A stretch of DNA of 8,770 bases, from positions 1-8,770 of the forward strand of contig NZ_CALIMY010000019.1 of NCBI RefSeq assembly GCF_938045205.1, written 5' to 3'. Source of the stretch: an uncultured Campylobacter sp. Its GTDB lineage: Bacteria > Campylobacterota > Campylobacteria > Campylobacterales > Campylobacteraceae. Of the stretch, positions 6,702-8,770 are shown one piece after another; the stretch's first letter is position 1, and each line of letters starts with the position of its first letter. The notes beneath the pieces were generated by a model. It was given only the letters and a program-made list of their open reading frames with translations. It ran no database searches and was not told the DNA's origin. The position numbers and the translations under genes were made by a program.

Positions 6702-7181
6702 ATGATAGAGATTACGGGCTTAGAGGCGGTGCAAAGGAAGTTAAAGGGATTGTCCGAATTGGGGCACAATACCGAGCCTTTGATGCACACGATCGGCAAT
6801 ATCATCGCAAATTCTATCGAGGATAGCTTCGAGGATGAAAAAAGTCCGTTCGGGCAAAAATGGGCTGCACTTAAACCGAGTACCGTCGCGCAAAAGAAGC
6901 GAAAAGGCAAGTCCGATAAAATTCTACGTCGTGACGGATATTTGGCGGATAAATGGGTAGTGGACGCAACTAGCAAAAGAGTGATCGTATCAAACAACTC
7001 AAAGCACAAAGGTTTTGCTTATGGGCTGGTGCATCAATTCGGCACCCATAAAGCGGGGCGCAGCAAAAACATTTTTATACCGGCTCGCCCGTTTTTGCCC
7101 GTCAGTAAGGGCGGCAAGCTTCAAAGCGATATACAAAAAATCATCAAAACGCAGATGATAAATTTCATCAAAAAAATTTAA
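6702..7181 (+). CDS. Phage virion morphogenesis protein, Mu gpG-like
   Basis: This 159-aa protein is of the phage virion morphogenesis family (Mu gpG, about the same length), which works at the head-tail interface or as a tail-completion factor. The family marks are 'W..LKPST' (residues 54-61), 'LRRDGYLADKW' (75-85), 'HQFGTHKAG' (111-119) and 'IFIPARPFLPVS' (124-135), followed by a basic C-terminal helix. AAGG about 9 bases before the ATG serves as ribosome site. A 119-base gap, filled by the opposite-strand tRNA-like RNA and its promoter, separates it from the MuF gene. The other junctions in this operon overlap or nearly touch, so the spacing is exceptional. It is the last recognisable plus-strand gene here. 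Confidence 0.88.
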   Translation: MIEITGLEAVQRKLKGLSELGHNTEPLMHTIGNIIANSIEDSFEDEKSPFGQKWAALKPSTVAQKKRKGKSDKILRRDGYLADKWVVDATSKRVIVSNNSKHKGFAYGLVHQFGTHKAGRSKNIFIPARPFLPVSKGGKLQSDIQKIIKTQMINFIKKI

Positions 7182-7196
7182 CGGAGAGTACGAAAC

Positions 7197-7202
7197 AAGG
7201 AG
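7197..7202 (+). promoter_or_regulatory. Orphan ribosome-binding site after gpG
   Basis: A perfect AAGGAG lies 15 bases after the gpG stop, in the place where the next operon gene should start, but no ATG, GTG or TTG follows at a usable distance on the plus strand. The minus-strand mini-MuF gene ends 7 bases further on. It may mark the truncated edge of the late operon where the opposite-strand module was joined. Confidence 0.4.
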
Positions 7203-7208
7203 TTAGGC

Positions 7209-7841
7209 CTATTTTAAGGGAATATAATCAAGCTCACAAATTTGTATAAAAGGCTCTATCAGATCCACTTTCAATCCGAGCTTACCAAAATTTTCTGCAA
7301 AAAATTCGCTTTCAAGTATCTCGTCGGTATTTAAATTTGAACTATCTGTAGTGATGGTGTATCCTTTTGCGGCTACCTCGGTATCCGTTAAAACCTGAAC
7401 TTGGCATCTGCATTTTAACCCGTTCGGCGGATAAAATCTATCCCAAAATGGATCCATTTTAGGTAAAATAATGTTATGGATACTTGCATGCGCTTGATTT
7501 GTTAAATTATCTATAACGGCTACGTATCGAAAATATTTTCCGAGACTTTTCATTTGGCTATCATAGCGTCTTTTCGCATAATATAATCTATTGGCGAAAT
7601 TAAATAATATTTCTAGTCCGTCTTGAAAAATAAGTTTTTGTTTGGATTTCCCATTCTTTTGCATTATTTTTATATCTTTTACGAAACCAAGAAACGAAAG
7701 TAGAGCAATCTCCTTCTTTATCCACTCGTCAAAACCGATATCATCATCTATTGCATACATAAAGGATTGAGCAAGAGTGCTCGCTTTTCTCTGTTTCGCA
7801 TCAAATTTACTTTTTAATTTATTTTCCTCGTATTTGTCCAC
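7209..7841 (-). CDS. Short stand-alone MuF-domain protein (moron-like paralogue)
   Basis: This protein of about 210 aa matches the MuF core of the 5317-6582 gene: 'RYDSQMKSLGKYFRYVAVID', 'H..IHN..LPK...FWD' and 'FYPPNGLKCRCQVQVLTDTEV' align almost column for column. It lacks the first 50 or so residues and the entire nuclease-like C-terminus. Conserved positions are altered: R150 to N, T152 to A, LHG to IHN, and GWNCRC to GLKCRC. Both Cys and both His are kept. The gene is clearly more AT-rich than its neighbours (one 60-base line, 7621-7680, has only 13 G/C). AAGGA (7852-7848) is 6 bases before a GTG at 7841, which I prefer to the TTG at 7847 that touches the AAGGA. A consensus promoter sits just upstream. 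It may be an imported gene that interferes with MuF assembly or provides immunity; a decaying copy is the alternative. Confidence 0.75.
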   Translation of the reverse strand: MDKYEENKLKSKFDAKQRKASTLAQSFMYAIDDDIGFDEWIKKEIALLSFLGFVKDIKIMQKNGKSKQKLIFQDGLEILFNFANRLYYAKRRYDSQMKSLGKYFRYVAVIDNLTNQAHASIHNIILPKMDPFWDRFYPPNGLKCRCQVQVLTDTEVAAKGYTITTDSSNLNTDEILESEFFAENFGKLGLKVDLIEPFIQICELDYIPLK

Positions 7842-7867
7842 GGGCAATCCTTAAATTTTTCCCGTAG

Positions 7868-7896
7868 ATTATATACTGTTTGAAGTTCGGCGTCAA
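7868..7896 (-). promoter_or_regulatory. Near-consensus sigma-70 promoter for the mini-MuF gene
   Basis: On the minus strand TTGACG (7896-7891) is followed by a 17-base spacer and TATAAT (7873-7868). The -35 box overlaps the stop codon of the Mor-like gene. Transcription would begin near 7861, about 20 bases before the GTG start. The promoter makes the mini-MuF gene independent of the gemA-mor operon and probably active without phage-specific activators. Confidence 0.75.
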
Positions 7897-8171
7897 ATTT
7901 CGCGTATTGCTGCTTCTCTTATTATGCTACAGACACCATTGTAGCTTAGCCCATATTTAGCGGCGATCTCTCGGATTATTACGGCGCTTTGCTTTCCTGC
8001 GGCCACTCCCTCTTCATACTCCTTGATGATGTCGCGATTACGGAATGTGCTTTTATAGCTTGGAACGTAAATATTGGCTCCGCCGTATTCTTTGAGCACG
8101 TCGGCCATACTTTCGCTCTCTTTGACGCAATTATAAAATTCAACGAATAGATCGAAATTATTTATTATCAA
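7893..8171 (-). CDS. mor: Mor-family transcription activator (Mu middle regulator-like)
   Basis: This 92-aa protein resembles Mu Mor/C activators, dimeric proteins that bind dyads and recruit RNA polymerase to middle or late promoters. The N-terminal helical part is followed by the family linker strand 'YGGANIYVP' (residues 29-37). A C-terminal helix-turn-helix 'IIREIAAKYGLSYNGVCSIIREA' runs over about 65-87. It is shorter than Mu Mor (about 129 aa) but has both functional parts. The start is TTG: AAGGAG lies 6 bases upstream and no ATG precedes it in frame. It begins inside the last 14 bases of the gemA-like gene, so translation is coupled, and the gemA-mor order equals Mu gp16-gp17. No C-type activator gene follows in this window. 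Its targets could include the dyad at 1412-1431. Confidence 0.8.
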   Translation of the reverse strand: MIINNFDLFVEFYNCVKESESMADVLKEYGGANIYVPSYKSTFRNRDIIKEYEEGVAAGKQSAVIIREIAAKYGLSYNGVCSIIREAAIREI

Positions 8172-8643
8172 AGTACGCTCCTTGCATCTTTCGCAGAGCG
8201 ATAATCACGTCCGTGGCTTCCTGGCGGCTGAGATACCATAGGCAAAATACCAGCCTACCGGTTATTCTCTCGATAAAAAGTCGCAACGCAAGCCCCGTTT
8301 TCACTCTTGCGATCCTATTCCAAATACCCACGATAGTATCAAGCTGTTTTTGCGTAGCCTTTAGGGGGTCTTTCTTAGCGATTTCCCTTGGCACTCCGCC
8401 CGTTTGCGCGGTGGTATCTTTAGCGCCGTTTCGCCTGAATTTGGGCTCAAATTTGCTTTTATAACCGACTACTTCCAAAACCTTTCTGAGCTCATCGATA
8501 TTGAGATCTTTCAGGCTATCTTTGCCGAATTCGGCCCGTAGATACACTTTGCGGCACTCATCATCCACGAAATAGTTATGCTTGAGCGTGTGGATCATTT
8601 TGATGTAGTATTTTTTTAGCTCGTCTTTCTTATTTATCTTCAT
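8158..8643 (-). CDS. gemA: GemA-like regulatory protein (Mu gp16, DUF1018)
   Basis: This 161-aa protein is of the DUF1018/GemA family. In Mu, GemA is an early protein reported to alter host gene expression through effects on DNA gyrase and supercoiling. The family signature is visible: 'YIKMIHTLKHNYFVDDECRKVYLR' (residues 13-36), 'GKDSLKDLNIDELRKVL' (40-56), a disordered basic linker (62-90), 'ATQKQLDTIVGIWNRIA' (96-112), and the last block 'FIERITG' plus 'LSRQEATDVIIALRKM' (123-153). A G-rich ribosome site (AGGGGG) lies 7 bases before the ATG. The gene overlaps the upstream partial gene by 14 bases and the mor-like gene by 14 bases, so all three form one operon. Confidence 0.85.
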   Translation of the reverse strand: MKINKKDELKKYYIKMIHTLKHNYFVDDECRKVYLRAEFGKDSLKDLNIDELRKVLEVVGYKSKFEPKFRRNGAKDTTAQTGGVPREIAKKDPLKATQKQLDTIVGIWNRIARVKTGLALRLFIERITGRLVFCLWYLSRQEATDVIIALRKMQGAYFDNK

Positions 8644-8770
8644 CGAAAAGCCCCCTATTAGCCTTAGTTGTAATAGTTGTATCGGTTGTAGCCGGTGGCC
8701 TGCAACTATATATTACGCTCTTGCCAGCCTTGCGGCTATACCACAATTTGCCGTCAAATTTATCCAAGCA
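8630..8770 (-). CDS. Unrecognised protein, C-terminal fragment (runs off the window)
   Basis: On the minus strand one frame stays open from the window edge to a TAA at 8632-8630, giving the last 46 residues of a protein. The other two frames stop early. The visible end begins with an aromatic patch 'LDKFDGKLWYSRKAGKSVIY', passes through a Thr-rich run (TTDTTITTK), and ends in 'RGLFDEDK'. I do not recognise a family. It overlaps the gemA-like start by 14 bases, the same overlap as gemA with mor, which supports it being a real early-operon gene. Confidence 0.55.
   Translation of the reverse strand, partial: CLDKFDGKLWYSRKAGKSVIYSCRPPATTDTTITTKANRGLFDEDK
8664..8690. repeat. Three 9-bp direct repeats around GTTGTA
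   Basis: Three tandem 9-base units each end in GTTGTA (8667-8672, 8676-8681, 8685-8690). They lie inside the end of the partial minus-strand gene and encode its Thr-Thr-X run, just upstream of gemA. They could be protein low complexity or a regulator site; the former is simpler. Confidence 0.6.

Noticed and set aside
7223..7228. Plus-strand TATAAT after gpG
   Set aside because: No -35 box at the right distance, and no plus-strand gene follows; it lies inside the end of the mini-MuF gene.
8121..8138. Plus-strand TTGACG and TATAAA near the mor-like gene
   Set aside because: The two boxes are only a few bases apart, far too close for a promoter, and lie inside a coding region.
8213..8464. Plus-strand open frame opposite gemA
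   Set aside because: No ribosome site and fully antisense to a recognised DUF1018 gene.
1..8770. CRISPR array, insertion sequence, or Mu end sequences
   Set aside because: No spaced repeat array, no transposase gene and no terminal repeats could be seen in the window.

Overview
The window is part of a Mu-like (transposable) prophage in a Gram-negative host. The most likely host is a campylobacterium of moderate GC content. I infer this from the protein style (Lys/Glu/Ile-rich, frequent AAAATTTT-type motifs), the mixed-GC codon use and the Mu-family gene content. No host gene is present, so genus is only a guess.

Layout. Positions 18-1328 (+) hold a head decoration protein and a lambda gpE-type major capsid protein, closed by a perfect-stem terminator at 1334-1364. 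After an AT-rich, dyad-rich leader (1365-1458), a second tightly overlapping (+) operon runs from 1459 to 7181. It contains a gp36-like DUF1320 protein, a DUF1804 (probable small terminase) protein, the terminase large subunit, the portal (DUF935), a MuF head-morphogenesis protein with a C-terminal nuclease-toxin-like extension, and gpG (virion morphogenesis). From the right edge, a (-) strand operon converges on it: the tail end of an unknown gene, a GemA-like (DUF1018) gene, then a Mor-family activator. Last on that strand is an AT-rich, shortened second MuF-domain gene with its own near-consensus promoter. gemA followed by mor matches the Mu gp16-gp17 order, but here it faces the late genes.

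Most unusual element. Between the MuF gene and gpG, on the (-) strand, lies an 84-nt sequence that folds as a tRNA-like cloverleaf (6579-6662). It has a textbook T-arm (stem GCGGG/CCCGC, loop TTCGACT), a D-arm-like hairpin and a closing stem of up to 11 bp with one bulge. The middle arm is an 8-bp stem with a 4-nt loop instead of a normal 7-nt anticodon loop. A near-perfect sigma-70 promoter (TTGACT-17-TATAAT) on the same strand would start RNA almost exactly at the base of the closing stem, and a T-rich stretch follows the 3' side. The element overlaps the stop codon of the toxin-bearing MuF gene and is antisense to the operon.

How the parts may work together. The (+) genes build and fill the head: small and large terminase, portal, MuF, gpG, capsid and decoration. 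The (-) genes are early/middle regulators. The two extra (-) units, the tRNA-like RNA and the mini-MuF, each carry an independent strong promoter and look like morons, that is, genes expressible in the lysogen. One unproven idea is that they modify or neutralise the MuF toxin module, or act against competing phages.
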